Assembly: GCF_000621205.1 (NCBI RefSeq)
Contig: NZ_JHYY01000023.1
Span: forward strand, 84,337 to 148,336
DNA length: 64,000 bases
Origin: Halotalea alkalilenta DSM 17697
GTDB lineage: Bacteria; Pseudomonadota; Gammaproteobacteria; Pseudomonadales; Halomonadaceae
Reading direction: 5' to 3'
Part shown: piece by piece, positions 26,640 through 37,730 of the stretch
Layout: every line of letters begins with the position of its first letter
Numbering within the stretch: the stretch's first letter is position 1
Position numbers and translations under genes: made by a program
The notes under the pieces: generated by a model
What the model saw: only the letters and a program-made list of their open reading frames with translations
Told to the model about the DNA's origin: nothing
Databases searched by the model: none

Positions 26640-27566
26640 TCAATCGTCGGGCAGCTGGGGAGCCTCCTGCAGCCCGTAGAGCGCGGCGTGACGCTGCTGG
26701 CGGTACTCTTCGAGCAGCTGTTCGTAGCGCCTCGGCAGATCGACATCGGTACGGCGGACGATGAATATCTCTTCATAGACCGGGTGGCTCAGCGCCACCT
26801 CCCTGACCTGCCGCTGCCAAGGCGAGGTCTCCAGCACCGAGCGGGATACCACGGTGAAGCCGAGCCCGCGCGCGACCGCGTCGAGCACCTGCCCCACTTC
26901 GCTGACCACGCCCTTGTTGGGGAAGTGGCTCATCGAGCGGAATTCAGAGGCAAAGTTGCCACGCAGCAGGCGGGCCGCGTTGGCGACGCCGTTGGAATAG
27001 TTGATGAAGCCGAGCGCGAGCAGCTCGCTGAAGTCCGCGCCGCGAAAATCGGCCGGCACCACCAGGCAGAGCGGCTCATGGTGCCAGAGCTCGAACTCGA
27101 GATCGGTATCCGCATGGCGCGGCGTTTCGGTCACCAAGCCAAGATCATAGCGACCGGCGAGCAGGTCCTTCACGATTTCCGTGCTATAGGCGAAGGTGTA
27201 GTTGACCGTGAGCTCTGGATGCAGCTGCTGGTAGCCGAGGGTGAAGGGGTAGAACATCAGCCCGACGCTCGCGGGGCTCGCGATCCGGCATTCGCCGCTA
27301 TGGACCGACTCATCGTCCAACGCATGGCGGAACTTCTCGTGCTCGGCGAACAGGCGCAGCGCGTAGTCGTAGGCCCGCCGCCCCGCCTCGGTGAGGGTGA
27401 AGCGGCGCCCCTGGCGGCGCAGCAGGGTTTTGCCGAGATAGGCTTCGAGCTTGCGCACGTGCTGACTGACGCCCGGCTGGGTCATCTCCAGCGTACGGGC
27501 GGTGAGCGTGAAGCTGCCGGTCTCGACCAGCGTGATGAAGGTGCGAAAATAGAGAGCGTTGAACAT
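26640..27566 (-). CDS. LysR-family transcriptional regulator
   Basis: A 308-residue regulator. The winged helix-turn-helix is at residues 1-60: FITLVETGSFTLTARTLEMT then QPGVSQHVRKLEAYLG. The rest is an effector-binding domain of the periplasmic-binding fold, with YDLGLVTE and PFTLGYQQLHPELTVNY. The start at 27566 begins the usual LysR N-terminus; an upstream Met at 27581 is possible. It is divergent from the YfcL-like gene across 157 bases. Its targets and effector cannot be told from the sequence. Confidence 0.88.
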   Translation of the reverse strand: MFNALYFRTFITLVETGSFTLTARTLEMTQPGVSQHVRKLEAYLGKTLLRRQGRRFTLTEAGRRAYDYALRLFAEHEKFRHALDDESVHSGECRIASPASVGLMFYPFTLGYQQLHPELTVNYTFAYSTEIVKDLLAGRYDLGLVTETPRHADTDLEFELWHHEPLCLVVPADFRGADFSELLALGFINYSNGVANAARLLRGNFASEFRSMSHFPNKGVVSEVGQVLDAVARGLGFTVVSRSVLETSPWQRQVREVALSHPVYEEIFIVRRTDVDLPRRYEQLLEEYRQQRHAALYGLQEAPQLPDD

Positions 27567-27723
27567 GGGTAGGGTCGACATGTACCCGATCTGGAGAAGT
27601 GCTTAAATCATATCAGATTTTTCACCGTCCAGGCCCGGCCCGCCAAGCTCGCATGTTAGGCTTGGGAAGCGGGAGGCCGGAGGCGAGGCCCGCTGGAGAT
27701 GACTTCGATGAGGATGGAGCGGT

Positions 27724-28005
27724 ATGCCTGACCCTTTCGCCCTGCGCGGCGACCAGATCAAGAACGTCCTGCTCGGCATGGAGCGCGAGGCCGAGGAAAG
27801 CGATCTGTTTTCGCTCGGCTACATGATTCCCCAGGTAGAGCTGGTATTGGAAATGGCCGACTACGATCCCGACGGGGTCGATGCGGAGGATTTCGACGCC
27901 AGCTACTGGCAGTGGCTGGAACACACCTTCGCCCAGGATGCGATGAGCGACGGCGACCGAGAACAGATCGCAAGCCTCTGGCGCCAAGCTCTCTCCCTGG
28001 CGTGA
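27724..28005 (+). CDS. YfcL-like small protein
   Basis: A 93-residue acidic protein resembling YfcL: ESDLFSLGYMIPQVELVLEM corresponds to the DELFASGYLRGHL region of that family, and SDGDREQIASLWRQAL to its C-terminus. The function of the family is unknown. GGAG lies just upstream of the ATG. It is 38 bases upstream of ppnN on the same strand and may share a transcript. Confidence 0.65.
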   Translation: MPDPFALRGDQIKNVLLGMEREAEESDLFSLGYMIPQVELVLEMADYDPDGVDAEDFDASYWQWLEHTFAQDAMSDGDREQIASLWRQALSLA

Positions 28006-28043
28006 ACGCCACCCTCGCCGCCAAGGCCAACCAGGAATCGACC

Positions 28044-29459
28044 ATGCACAACTCCGCGGTAGACACGAACTCAAGCGTAGAGACCTTCTCCACCATCATC
28101 TCCCCCGAGGGCAGCCTCGAGGTACTGTCGCAGATGGAGGTCCAGTATCTGCGTGACTCTTCCACCCAGGGGGTGCACGACGTGCTGCGCCAATGCGCGC
28201 TGGCGATCCTCAACGCGGGCGCGGTCACCGACGACGCGCGCAGCGTGCTCGAACGCTACCCGGGGTTCGACATCGAAGTGCTGCAGGAGGACCGCGGGGT
28301 CAGGCTCAAGATCGACAACGCACCGGCGCACGCCTTCGTCGATGGCAAGATGATCCGCGGCATTCGCGAGCAGCTCTCGGCGGTACTGCGCGATCTCGCC
28401 TACTCGCGCGCCACCCAGGAGATGATGCGCCGCGGCGCATCGGGTCTCGGCGGCGAGCAGCTCAGCGAGAGCGAGACGATCACCAACGGGATCTTCGAGC
28501 TGCTGCGCAATGCCCGGCTGTTCAAGCCCTCGGTCGAGCCGCGTCTGGTGGTCTGCTGGGGCGGTCACTCGATCTCGAGGATCGAGTACGACTACAGCAA
28601 GGCGGTGGGTTACCAGCTCGGCCTGCGGATGATGGACATCTGCACCGGCTGCGGCCCCGGGGCGATGAAGGGACCGATGAAGGGCGCCAACGTCGCCCAC
28701 GCCAAGCAGCGCTACCGCGAGAGCCGCTACCTGGGCATCTCGGAGCCCGGGATCATCGCCGCCGAATCGCCCAACCCGATCGTCAATGAACTGATGATCA
28801 TGCCCGACATCGAAAAGCGCCTGGAAGCCTTCGTGCGCGTCGGTCATGCGATCATCGTCTTCCCCGGCGGCGTCGGCACCGCCGAGGAGATCCTCTACCT
28901 GCTCGGCATCCTGCTTCACCCGGACAACCAGGATCTCCCCTTCCCGGTGATCTTCACCGGCCCCGCGTCCAGTGCCGAGTACTTCGCGCGTATCGATGAG
29001 TTCATCGCAGCGACCCTGGGCGAAAAGGCGCGCAATCGCTATAGGATCATCATCGACGACCCCCACGAAGTCGCGATGCAGGTGAAAAACGGTATCGCCG
29101 AAGTCACCAATTTCCGCCGCGAACAGAAAGATGCGTTCTACTTCAATTGGCGGCTCAAGGTGCCCGACGACTTTCAGCAGCCGTTCATCCCCACCCACAA
29201 GGCGATGGCCGAGCTTGCTTTGCATCGCAACCAGAGCGTCTCGGCGCTCGCCGCCAACCTTCGCCGCGCTTTTTCCGGCATCGTCGCGGGCAACGTCAAG
29301 GCGCAGGGCATCGAGGCGATCGAGCGGCATGGCCCTTTCCGCCTGACCGCGGAACCCTGGCTGATGAAGCACCTGGACGCGCTGCTCGAGTCTTTCGTCG
29401 CTCAGCAGCGGATGAAACTCCCGGGCAGCGAGTACGTGCCCTGCTACACACTGGGGTGA
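28044..29459 (+). CDS. ppnN: PpnN (YgdH), nucleotide 5'-monophosphate nucleosidase
   Basis: A 471-residue LOG-family enzyme, which cleaves the N-glycosidic bond of nucleoside monophosphates to free base and ribose 5-phosphate. The family motif VFPGGVGTAEEILYLLGILL is present at about residues 270-290, with CTGCGPGAMKGPMKGANVAH upstream. The N-terminal segment and the C-terminal extension of PpnN (regulatory in E. coli, where ppGpp binds) are both present. The start at 28044 has AGGA upstream. Confidence 0.93.
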   Translation: MHNSAVDTNSSVETFSTIISPEGSLEVLSQMEVQYLRDSSTQGVHDVLRQCALAILNAGAVTDDARSVLERYPGFDIEVLQEDRGVRLKIDNAPAHAFVDGKMIRGIREQLSAVLRDLAYSRATQEMMRRGASGLGGEQLSESETITNGIFELLRNARLFKPSVEPRLVVCWGGHSISRIEYDYSKAVGYQLGLRMMDICTGCGPGAMKGPMKGANVAHAKQRYRESRYLGISEPGIIAAESPNPIVNELMIMPDIEKRLEAFVRVGHAIIVFPGGVGTAEEILYLLGILLHPDNQDLPFPVIFTGPASSAEYFARIDEFIAATLGEKARNRYRIIIDDPHEVAMQVKNGIAEVTNFRREQKDAFYFNWRLKVPDDFQQPFIPTHKAMAELALHRNQSVSALAANLRRAFSGIVAGNVKAQGIEAIERHGPFRLTAEPWLMKHLDALLESFVAQQRMKLPGSEYVPCYTLG

Positions 29460-29463
29460 TTCG

Positions 29464-29485
29464 CCGCGCCGCCATCGCGGCGCGG
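29464..29485. terminator. Hairpin between convergent ppnN and flavodoxin genes
   Basis: CCGCGCCGC pairs perfectly with GCGGCGCGG around a CATC loop, placed between two convergent stop codons. It has no U-tract on either side. Confidence 0.5.
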
Positions 29486-29514
29486 CCACCCCCGCGCCGG
29501 GCGGGCCGACCGCG

Positions 29515-29961
29515 CTAGAGCTGCTCGATCCAGCGCTCGGCCCAGGCTATGGCTTCCTCGTCGGGATGGAGCACTTCCATCGCATCGATCTCCAGGCGCT
29601 CTCCCAGCCGCTGCGCGCCGTACTCGGCCAGCAGTCCGTCCAGCCGACGCCCGGCGCCGCAGAAGGTCGGGTAGCTGCTGTCGCCCATCGCGATCAATCC
29701 ATAACGCAGGCCTTGCAGCGCCGCGCCGCGCTCATCCAAGGCCTGGACGAACGGGACGAAGTTGCCGGGAAAATCACCGCTACCGGTGGTGCTGATGCAG
29801 AAAAGCGCCAGATCCGGCAGCGGATCGGTCAGCGCCTCGAGCACCGGCTGGTCGAAAATGGTGACTTCGAAACCCGCCTCGCGCAGCAGTGGCGCGATCT
29901 CCTCGGCGACGTCCAGCGCACCGCCGAAGACGGTGGCGACGAAGATTCTGGCAGTCGGCAT
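29515..29961 (-). CDS. mioC: Flavodoxin, MioC-like
   Basis: A 148-residue flavodoxin. The N-terminal strand and phosphate loop ARIFVATVFGGALDVAEEIA occupies the FMN-phosphate site, and FCISTTGSGDFPGNFVPF and YGLIAMGDSSYPTFCGAGR are the other FMN-contacting loops, typical of MioC/CysJ-type flavodoxins. It is an electron carrier with unknown partners. The start at 29961 has GGAGGAG just upstream. Confidence 0.85.
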   Translation of the reverse strand: MPTARIFVATVFGGALDVAEEIAPLLREAGFEVTIFDQPVLEALTDPLPDLALFCISTTGSGDFPGNFVPFVQALDERGAALQGLRYGLIAMGDSSYPTFCGAGRRLDGLLAEYGAQRLGERLEIDAMEVLHPDEEAIAWAERWIEQL

Positions 29962-30111
29962 GCAACTCCTCCATTGATCAGACCACGCGCAGAGCACGCG
30001 AACGCCGGCATGCTAGCACAGCGATCGGCGCACGATCTCGCCGGCACGGGTGGCGTTGCGCGAAGACTTTTATTAGTCTTAATGGAATGACACTGCATCG
30101 GGGATTCCAAC

Positions 30112-30303
30112 ATGCTTTCCGGCCTTTCCATCGGTCATCTGCTGGTCACCCTCGCCGTGATCCTCCTGGTATTCGGCACCAGCAGGCTGCGCTCGGCTGG
30201 CAGCGATATCGGTACGGCGATAAAAGCGTTCAGGAGTGCCGTGAAGGACGACGACGAGGCACCCGGCAGCGCCGATGCACCACGCAAGCCAGACCAGCAA
30301 TAG
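30112..30303 (+). CDS. tatA: TatA/TatE-family twin-arginine translocase component
   Basis: A 63-residue protein with one N-terminal membrane segment (HLLVTLAVILLVFG), the conserved FG-T-x-R-L hinge (FGTSRLRSAG), an amphipathic helix SDIGTAIKAFRSAVKDD and an acidic tail. This is the TatA/TatE layout. No tatB or tatC is near, so it stands alone. Family TatA usually begins with a Phe-Gly rich start similar to the LSGLSIGHL seen here. Confidence 0.85.
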   Translation: MLSGLSIGHLLVTLAVILLVFGTSRLRSAGSDIGTAIKAFRSAVKDDDEAPGSADAPRKPDQQ

Positions 30304-30344
30304 GCCCGCTCCCCAACCTCAGCGGCTAACGCCAGGCAAGACGA

Positions 30345-30397
30345 AGACGCCCGCTTCAAAGGAAAGACGCCCGCTTCAAAGGAAGCGGGCGTCTTCG
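30345..30397. terminator. Bidirectional terminator with a tandemly duplicated left arm
   Basis: A stem of 14 bp (30364-30377 with 30382-30395) closes an AAAG loop between tatA and ihfA. The 20 bases of 30345-30364, including most of the left arm, are repeated exactly at 30365-30384. Either copy can pair with the single right arm, giving a short-loop or long-loop hairpin. Confidence 0.75.
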
Positions 30398-30415
30398 TTG
30401 GCGGTGAGCGGAGGA

Positions 30416-30730
30416 TCACTCCTGCGTCCGACCTGCAGCCGCAGCGTGCAGCTCCACCTGGCTCTTGAGCTTCTGCCCCGGGCGGAAGGTCACTACCCTT
30501 CGCGCGGAGATCGGGATCTCCTCGCCGGTTTTCGGATTCCGCCCGGGTCGCTCGCGCTTGTCACGCAGGTCGAAGTTGCCGAACCCGGACAGCTTTACCT
30601 GCTCGTTTTCTCGCAGGCAGCCACGAATCTCGTCGAAGAACGTCTCCACCAGCATCTTGGAGTCCCTCTTCGACAGGTTCAGCGACACGTTCAGGTGCTC
30701 GGCTAGCTCCGCCTTGGTCAAAGCGCTCAT
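30416..30730 (-). CDS. ihfA: IHF alpha subunit
   Basis: A 104-residue DNA-bending protein of the HU/IHF family. [20 protein letters not shown] begins the helical body, [20 protein letters not shown] and [20 protein letters not shown] make the DNA-binding arm, with the Pro that inserts between bases in [12 protein letters not shown]. It forms a heterodimer with IhfB. It is the last gene of the pheST operon, 26 bases after pheT, with GAGGAAG before its ATG, as in other gammaproteobacteria. Confidence 0.97.
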   Translation of the reverse strand: MSALTKAELAEHLNVSLNLSKRDSKMLVETFFDEIRGCLRENEQVKLSGFGNFDLRDKRERPGRNPKTGEEIPISARRVVTFRPGQKLKSQVELHAAAAGRTQE

Positions 30731-30756
30731 CGCGATCTTCCTCGTTGACAGTCGAC

Positions 30757-33153
30757 CTAGCGTCTCAGCGTCACCGCGAAGCGTTGTTCAACGCCCTCGA
30801 CGACCGCCTTGACGAACCCTTCGATCTCTTCATCGTTGAGCGTGCGCGAAGGATGTTGCCAGGTCAAGCCTAGCGCAAGGCTCTTATGCCCCTCTTCCAC
30901 CCCTTTGCCCTGATAGACATCGAACAGGCGCAGATCGCTCAGCCACTCGCCGGCGCTAGAGCGTATCGCCTCGAGCAGCGACGCCACCGGCAGCGCCTGA
31001 TCAGCGACCAGCGCCAGGTCGCGACGCACCTCGGGGAACCGCGACAGGCTTGAGAACTGGGGCAGCGTACCGGCCTGCAGCAAGCCAAGGTCGAGTTCGA
31101 ACAGGAACACCTCGACCTTGATGCCGAGCGCGGCACGAAGGCCTGGGTGCAATGCGCCGATCCAGCCGGCAGTGCGCTCCTCACCTTCGATTCGGCGCAG
31201 GATGCGCGCGCTCTGACCCGGATGCAGCGCGGGATGCTCGGCGGATTCGAAGCGCCAGTTGGCGGCGTCGCCACCCAGCGCCAGGAGGCTCTCGACATCG
31301 CCTTTGAGATCGAAGAAGTCGACCGCCTCGCGGCGCGCGTTCCAGCCCTCAGGATCACGGGCCCCACAGACCAGGCCACCGACCCGCTGGGCCTGGATCA
31401 GCGATTCGCCGCACTGCCCTTCGAACACCATGCCGATCTCGAACATCCGCACCCGGCTCTGCTGCCGGTTGAGGTTGTGGCCCAGCGCCTTGATCAACCC
31501 AGGCCAGAGGCCGGCGCGCATCACCGACATATCGACCGAGATGGGATTGGCCAGGCTCGGGGCGACGGCATCGGGCAGCAACCGCGCCTGCAGCTCGGGG
31601 GCGACGAAGCTGTAGGTGATCGCCTCCTGGTAGCCACGCGCGATCAGCTGGTCGCGCAGCAGCGCCTTGGAGCGTCTGGCCTCGGGCCTCGGCACCGGCG
31701 CGAGATGTGCGCTCGGATAGTGCACCGGGAGTCGGTCGTAGCCGTGGACACGGGCCAGCTCCTCGATCAGATCCGCCGGCTGGGTCACATCGAAACGCCA
31801 GCTCGGCACCGCCACCCGCCAGCGGCCCTCGCTCTCAGCGCTCAAGGAGAAGCCGAGCCGCATCAGGATGTCCTCGATCTCACCTGCATCGAGCGCGACA
31901 CCGAGCAAGCGCTCGACCCGGTCGATGTCGAGCAGGACATCGTCGCGACTGGGCAGCTTCGTCTCATCGGCGAGGGTGGCCAAAGGACCTGGACGACCGC
32001 CGGCCAGCTCGACCAGAAGCGCCGTGGCGCGCTCGATCGCCAGCTCCTGCAGGGCGATGTCGACCCCGCGCTCGAAGCGCTGGGAAGCATCGGTGTGCAG
32101 GCCATAGGAACGCGCCTTGCCGGCCATCGCAAGCGGGGTGAAGAATGCGGCCTCGAGCAGCACGTTGCGCGTGCTGGCGGTGACCCCTGAGTGCTTGCCA
32201 CCCATGATCCCGGCGATTCCCAGCGGCCCTTTGGCGTCACCGATGACCAGCGTGTCCGCGCGCAACGCCAGTTCCTGCTCGTCGAGCAAGGTCAGCCGCT
32301 CGCCTTCGTTCGCCATCCGCACGCAGAGATAGCCATCGAGCTGATCGAGATCGTAAGCGTGCAGCGGCTGGCCGAGCTCGAGCATCACGTAGTTGGTGAC
32401 GTCGACGATCAGATCGATCGAGCGCACTCCACTGCGACGCAGTCGCTCCTGCATCCAAAGCGGCGTCGGCGCCGCGGCGTCGACCCCTTCGACCACCCGG
32501 GTGACCAGGCGAGGACAAGCATCGAAGGCATCGATACGGATCGGGAAAGTCCGCTCGCTATGCGCCTGCACCGCGGAAAGCTCGGGTTCCTGCACCGCCA
32601 AGCGGTTGAGCACGCCGACCTCGCGAGCCAGCCCGCGCAGGCTCAGGCAGTCGCCGCGGTTGGGGGTGAGGTCGACATCGACCACGCTGTCGTCCAACCC
32701 CATCCAGTCGCGCAGCGCCGTGCCTATCGGCGCGTCCTCTGGCAGCACCATGATGCCGCTCGAGTCCTGCTCTTCGAGGCCGAGCTCGGACGCGCCGCAA
32801 AGCATGCCGTGGGACTCGACACCGCGCAGCTTGGCCTTCTTGATCTTCAGCCCGCCCGGCAGCACCGCCCCGACCCTCGCCAGCGCCACCCGCTGGCCGG
32901 CGGCGACGTTGGGCGCACCGCACACCACCTGCCAGCGGCTTTCTCCATCCTCGACCTGGCAGATCCTCAGTTTATCGGCATCGGGATGCTGCTCGAGCGT
33001 GTCGACCCGAGCGATGACTACGTCGCTGAAGGCCGGGGCAACCGCTTCGACCGAATCGACCTCGAGACCGGCCATGGTGATCTGGTCGGCAATTGCCTGG
33101 ATATCCAGCGCCGGCGACACCCACTGGCGCAACCACTGTTCTGAAAACTTCAT
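30757..33153 (-). CDS. pheT: Phenylalanyl-tRNA synthetase beta subunit
   Basis: A 798-residue subunit with the usual domains: EMAP/OB-like tRNA-binding domain near residues 40-150 ([20 protein letters not shown]), the B3/B4 editing domain, B5, the synthetase-like core and the C-terminal ferredoxin-fold anticodon-binding domain ([20 protein letters not shown]). It partners with PheS to charge tRNA-Phe. Full length, no breaks. 51 bases separate it from pheS. Confidence 0.97.
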   Translation of the reverse strand: MKFSEQWLRQWVSPALDIQAIADQITMAGLEVDSVEAVAPAFSDVVIARVDTLEQHPDADKLRICQVEDGESRWQVVCGAPNVAAGQRVALARVGAVLPGGLKIKKAKLRGVESHGMLCGASELGLEEQDSSGIMVLPEDAPIGTALRDWMGLDDSVVDVDLTPNRGDCLSLRGLAREVGVLNRLAVQEPELSAVQAHSERTFPIRIDAFDACPRLVTRVVEGVDAAAPTPLWMQERLRRSGVRSIDLIVDVTNYVMLELGQPLHAYDLDQLDGYLCVRMANEGERLTLLDEQELALRADTLVIGDAKGPLGIAGIMGGKHSGVTASTRNVLLEAAFFTPLAMAGKARSYGLHTDASQRFERGVDIALQELAIERATALLVELAGGRPGPLATLADETKLPSRDDVLLDIDRVERLLGVALDAGEIEDILMRLGFSLSAESEGRWRVAVPSWRFDVTQPADLIEELARVHGYDRLPVHYPSAHLAPVPRPEARRSKALLRDQLIARGYQEAITYSFVAPELQARLLPDAVAPSLANPISVDMSVMRAGLWPGLIKALGHNLNRQQSRVRMFEIGMVFEGQCGESLIQAQRVGGLVCGARDPEGWNARREAVDFFDLKGDVESLLALGGDAANWRFESAEHPALHPGQSARILRRIEGEERTAGWIGALHPGLRAALGIKVEVFLFELDLGLLQAGTLPQFSSLSRFPEVRRDLALVADQALPVASLLEAIRSSAGEWLSDLRLFDVYQGKGVEEGHKSLALGLTWQHPSRTLNDEEIEGFVKAVVEGVEQRFAVTLRR

Positions 33154-33204
33154 GTTGCCTCGCTTGTCTGGCAGCGAATGTTCAGGGTTCCAAGACTCGA
33201 AAGC

Positions 33205-34726
<1,522 letters not shown>

Positions 34727-34762
34727 GATGTTCTCCTGACGAGTTTACGAAGTTGACCGGGC

Positions 34763-34957
34763 TTAGAGGTTCGGCAGCATACGGGCGATCAGCTGGCGAT
34801 CAGCCGCGTGCAGCTGCTTCATCCCGCGCAGCTGGCGCTTACGCTTGGTCGACTTGTGGGTCAGGATGTGGCTGCGAAAGGACTGCTTGTGCTTGAAGCC
34901 GTTGGCAGTCTTCTTGAAGCGCTTGGCCGCGCCACGATTGCTCTTGATCTTGGGCAT
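34763..34957 (-). CDS. rpmI: Ribosomal protein L35
   Basis: A 64-residue basic protein, [20 protein letters not shown] at the start and [20 protein letters not shown] at the end, matching L35 over its full length. It lies between infC and rplT, 110 bases after infC; in E. coli that spacer takes part in L20 autoregulation, which I cannot confirm here. Confidence 0.98.
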   Translation of the reverse strand: MPKIKSNRGAAKRFKKTANGFKHKQSFRSHILTHKSTKRKRQLRGMKQLHAADRQLIARMLPNL

Positions 34958-35067
34958 GGATGAAAAACTCCAGTGCAGCGAAGAACGCCGCTTTGTTTAG
35001 AAAACCCGGGGCCGATTACCGGTGGCTACGCGAGCACCCACCAGGCATCCGTTGAACCGCCGCCGGA

Positions 35068-35607
35068 TCACTTCTTCTTCGGGGCCAGCATCATGGTCAT
35101 CTGGCGACCTTCCATGCGGGGGCGTGATTCGACCACCACCAGGTCACCGAGATCGCTCTCGATGCGTTCCATCAGCTTGCGGCCGAGGTCCTGGTGTGCC
35201 ATCTCACGGCCGCGGAAGCGCAGCGTGACCTTGCCTTTGTCCCCATCTTCGAGGAAGCGCATCAGGTTGCGAAGCTTGACCTGATAGTCTCCCTCGTCAG
35301 TCCCTGGACGGAACTTGACCTCTTTGATCTGGACCTGCTTCTGCTTCTTCTTCTGCGCAGACTTCTGCTTTTTCTGCTCGAAGACGAACTTGCCGTAGTC
35401 CATGATCTTGCAGACGATCGGCTCGCCGTTGGAAATCTGTACCAAATCGAGCCCAGCTTCCTCGGCCTTGGCCAAGGCGTCACGCATCGGCACTACACCG
35501 AGCTGCTCGCCTTCGGGGTCGATCAGACGGACCTCGTCGGCGCGAATGCGATCGTTGATGGGAGGCAGTTTTTCCTGCGGGCGTCCGCGTTGATTGTTCC
35601 GCTTGAT
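35068..35607 (-). CDS. infC: Translation initiation factor IF-3, AUC start codon
   Basis: A 179-residue IF-3. The C-terminal domain has [20 protein letters not shown] and [16 protein letters not shown], the N-terminal domain [20 protein letters not shown]. The first ATG in frame, at 35493, would remove the conserved N-terminal domain. Upstream in frame there is no ATG, GTG or TTG that restores it, but an ATC at 35607 does, with CGGAG 8 bases before it. E. coli infC uses AUU in the same place, and IF-3 uses its own discrimination against such codons for feedback. The ATC start is inferred from this alignment. Confidence 0.93.
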   Translation of the reverse strand: MKRNNQRGRPQEKLPPINDRIRADEVRLIDPEGEQLGVVPMRDALAKAEEAGLDLVQISNGEPIVCKIMDYGKFVFEQKKQKSAQKKKQKQVQIKEVKFRPGTDEGDYQVKLRNLMRFLEDGDKGKVTLRFRGREMAHQDLGRKLMERIESDLGDLVVVESRPRMEGRQMTMMLAPKKK

Positions 35608-35637
35608 CTCTACATCTCCGTAGTCAGTTTGGAAGGG

Positions 35638-37539
35638 TCACTTCGCGCACTCGGCCTTGAGCCGTTCAAGCAGAGAGTCGAGGGAGAGCGCTCCCAAATC
35701 CTCACCACTGCGCGTTCTGACCGCGACGGTGCGATTCTCTACCTCCTTGTCACCGACGACAAGTAGATAAGGGATTTTTTGCAACGTATGTTCCCGGATT
35801 TTAAAGCCGATCTTCTCGTTTCTCAAGTCCGCCTTGACACGGATCCCATTTCGCTGCATGAGGCCGACGGTCTCGTTCACGTACCCGGCCTGGGCATCGG
35901 TGATGTTCATCACCACCGCCTGCACCGGCGCGAGCCAGGTCGGCATCGCTCCCGAATGGTGCTCGATCAGGATGCCGATGAAGCGCTCGAAGGAGCCGAC
36001 GATAGCGCGGTGGAGCATGATCGGCGTCCTGCGGCTGCCGTCCTCGGCAACGTACTGGGCACCCAGGCGCGTAGGCATCATCGGGTCGACCTGCATGGTC
36101 CCCACCTGCCATTCTCGGCCGAGGCAGTCCTTCATATGGTACTCGATCTTGGGACCGTAGAAGGCGCCCTCTCCCGGCAGCTCCTGCCACTCGACTCCGC
36201 ACGCGGCCAGCGCCGAACGCAGAGCGTTCTCGGCATGATCCCACGCTTCCTCGCTGCCGATGCGCTTGCCCGGGCGCAGCGCAATCTTCACCGCGATCTC
36301 GTCGAAACCGAAATCGGCGTAGACCTTCAGCGCCTGGGCGTGGAAAGCAGTGACCTCGGACTCGATCTGCTCCTCGGTGCAGAAGATATGGCCATCGTCC
36401 TGGGTGAAAGCGCGCACACGCATGATGCCATGGAGCGCTCCCGAGGGCTCGTTGCGATGGCAGGCGCCGAACTCGCCATAGCGTATCGGCAGTTCGCGAT
36501 AGCTGCGCAGACCTGAGTTGAACACCTGGACATGGCCGGGGCAGTTCATCGGTTTGAGCGCGTACTCGCGCTTCTCCGACTCGGTGAAGAACATGTTCTC
36601 GGCATAATTGTCCCAGTGACCGGACTTCTTCCACAGGCTCACGTCCATCACCTGGGGCGTACGGATCTCCTGGTAGCCGCCATCCTTGTAGACCTCGCGC
36701 ATGTACTGCTCGACCGCCTGCCACAGCGCCCAGCCACGCGGGTGCCAGAACACCATGCCGGGCGCCTCTTCCTGCTGGTGGAAGAGATCGAGCTTGCGCG
36801 CGATCTTGCGATGGTCGCGCTTCTCGGCTTCCTCGAGCCGATGCAGATAGGCCTTGAGCGCCTTCTTGTCTTCCCAGGCCGTGCCGTAGATACGGGTCAG
36901 CATCGGCTTGGTGGCATCGCCGCGCCAGTAGGCGCCGGCCAGCTTGAGCAGCTTGAACGCCTTGATCAAGCGGGTGTTCGGCACGTGCGGACCGCGGCAC
37001 ATGTCGACGTATTCCTGGTGATGATAGAGGCGAATGGTCTCACCTTCGGGGATGCCGGCGACCAGCTCCTGCTTGTAGGGCTCGTCGCGCTCGACGAAGG
37101 TGCGCATCGCTTGGTCGCGATCGACGTATACCCTCTCGACGTCGTAGTCGCGGTCGATCAGCGCCTGCATGCGCTCCTCGATCGCTTTGAGATCGTCGGG
37201 AGTGATCGAATGGCCGAAGTCGATGTCGTAGTAGAACCCGTCCTCGATCACAGGCCCGATCGCCATCTTGGCTTCGGGGTAGAGCTGCTTCACTGCGTGG
37301 CCCACCAGGTGCGCGCAGGAGTGGCGGACGATCTCCAGACCCTCGCGGTCCTTGATCGTGACGATGCTCACTCGGGCGTCGCGATCGACCACGTCGGCGG
37401 TGTCGACCAGCACACCATCGATCTTGCCGGCCACGGCGGCCTTGGCCAGCCCTGGACCGATCGACTCGGCGATCTGCATGATGGTGACGGGAGCATCGAA
37501 ATTGCGCTGGCTGCCATCCGGCAGCGTAATGGTGGGCAT
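35638..37539 (-). CDS. thrS: Threonyl-tRNA synthetase
   Basis: A 633-residue class II synthetase with an N-terminal TGS domain (about 1-61), the SAD-type editing domain with its zinc-like motif ([20 protein letters not shown]), the catalytic core with [20 protein letters not shown] and [20 protein letters not shown], and the anticodon-binding domain at the end. It is full length. The stop is 30 bases before the infC start. A tRNA-mimic hairpin lies in its leader. Confidence 0.97.
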   Translation of the reverse strand: MPTITLPDGSQRNFDAPVTIMQIAESIGPGLAKAAVAGKIDGVLVDTADVVDRDARVSIVTIKDREGLEIVRHSCAHLVGHAVKQLYPEAKMAIGPVIEDGFYYDIDFGHSITPDDLKAIEERMQALIDRDYDVERVYVDRDQAMRTFVERDEPYKQELVAGIPEGETIRLYHHQEYVDMCRGPHVPNTRLIKAFKLLKLAGAYWRGDATKPMLTRIYGTAWEDKKALKAYLHRLEEAEKRDHRKIARKLDLFHQQEEAPGMVFWHPRGWALWQAVEQYMREVYKDGGYQEIRTPQVMDVSLWKKSGHWDNYAENMFFTESEKREYALKPMNCPGHVQVFNSGLRSYRELPIRYGEFGACHRNEPSGALHGIMRVRAFTQDDGHIFCTEEQIESEVTAFHAQALKVYADFGFDEIAVKIALRPGKRIGSEEAWDHAENALRSALAACGVEWQELPGEGAFYGPKIEYHMKDCLGREWQVGTMQVDPMMPTRLGAQYVAEDGSRRTPIMLHRAIVGSFERFIGILIEHHSGAMPTWLAPVQAVVMNITDAQAGYVNETVGLMQRNGIRVKADLRNEKIGFKIREHTLQKIPYLLVVGDKEVENRTVAVRTRSGEDLGALSLDSLLERLKAECAK

Positions 37540-37563
37540 GGGTAAATCCTCAACTATTCAGTG

Positions 37564-37584
37564 GTGCGCCATACCAGGGCGCAC
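37564..37584 (-). promoter_or_regulatory. thrS translational operator, tRNA-Thr anticodon-arm mimic
   Basis: In the thrS leader the minus strand reads GTGCGCC-CTGGTAT-GGCGCAC: a perfect 7-bp stem closing a 7-base loop. The loop has C-U-GGU-A-U, so GGU sits where the anticodon of tRNA-Thr(GGU) would, after U33 and before A37. The GGU occupies about -36 to -34 from the ATG, close to the position of the E. coli thrS operator loop. ThrS is known to bind such a leader and block its own translation. Confidence 0.85.
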
Positions 37585-37682
37585 TTGAATGATGCACGCA
37601 AGTGCTTGGAAGCGAAGAAGAGGTGCGACTTTAGCAGCGCGCCAGCCACAACGTCCACCATCGGGAAGCGGCGGGATCGAAA

Positions 37683-37713
37683 CGAAAAAGGGGCGCCCGA
37701 AGGCACCCCTTTG
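37683..37713 (-). terminator. Terminator of the OmpA-like gene
   Basis: On the minus strand AAAGGGGTGCC and GGCGCCCCTTT pair (one mismatch) around a TTCG loop, followed by TTCG after a T-rich end. It lies 18 bases after the stop of the gene at 37731. Confidence 0.85.
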
Positions 37714-37730
37714 ATCATCGCACGGCTGGC

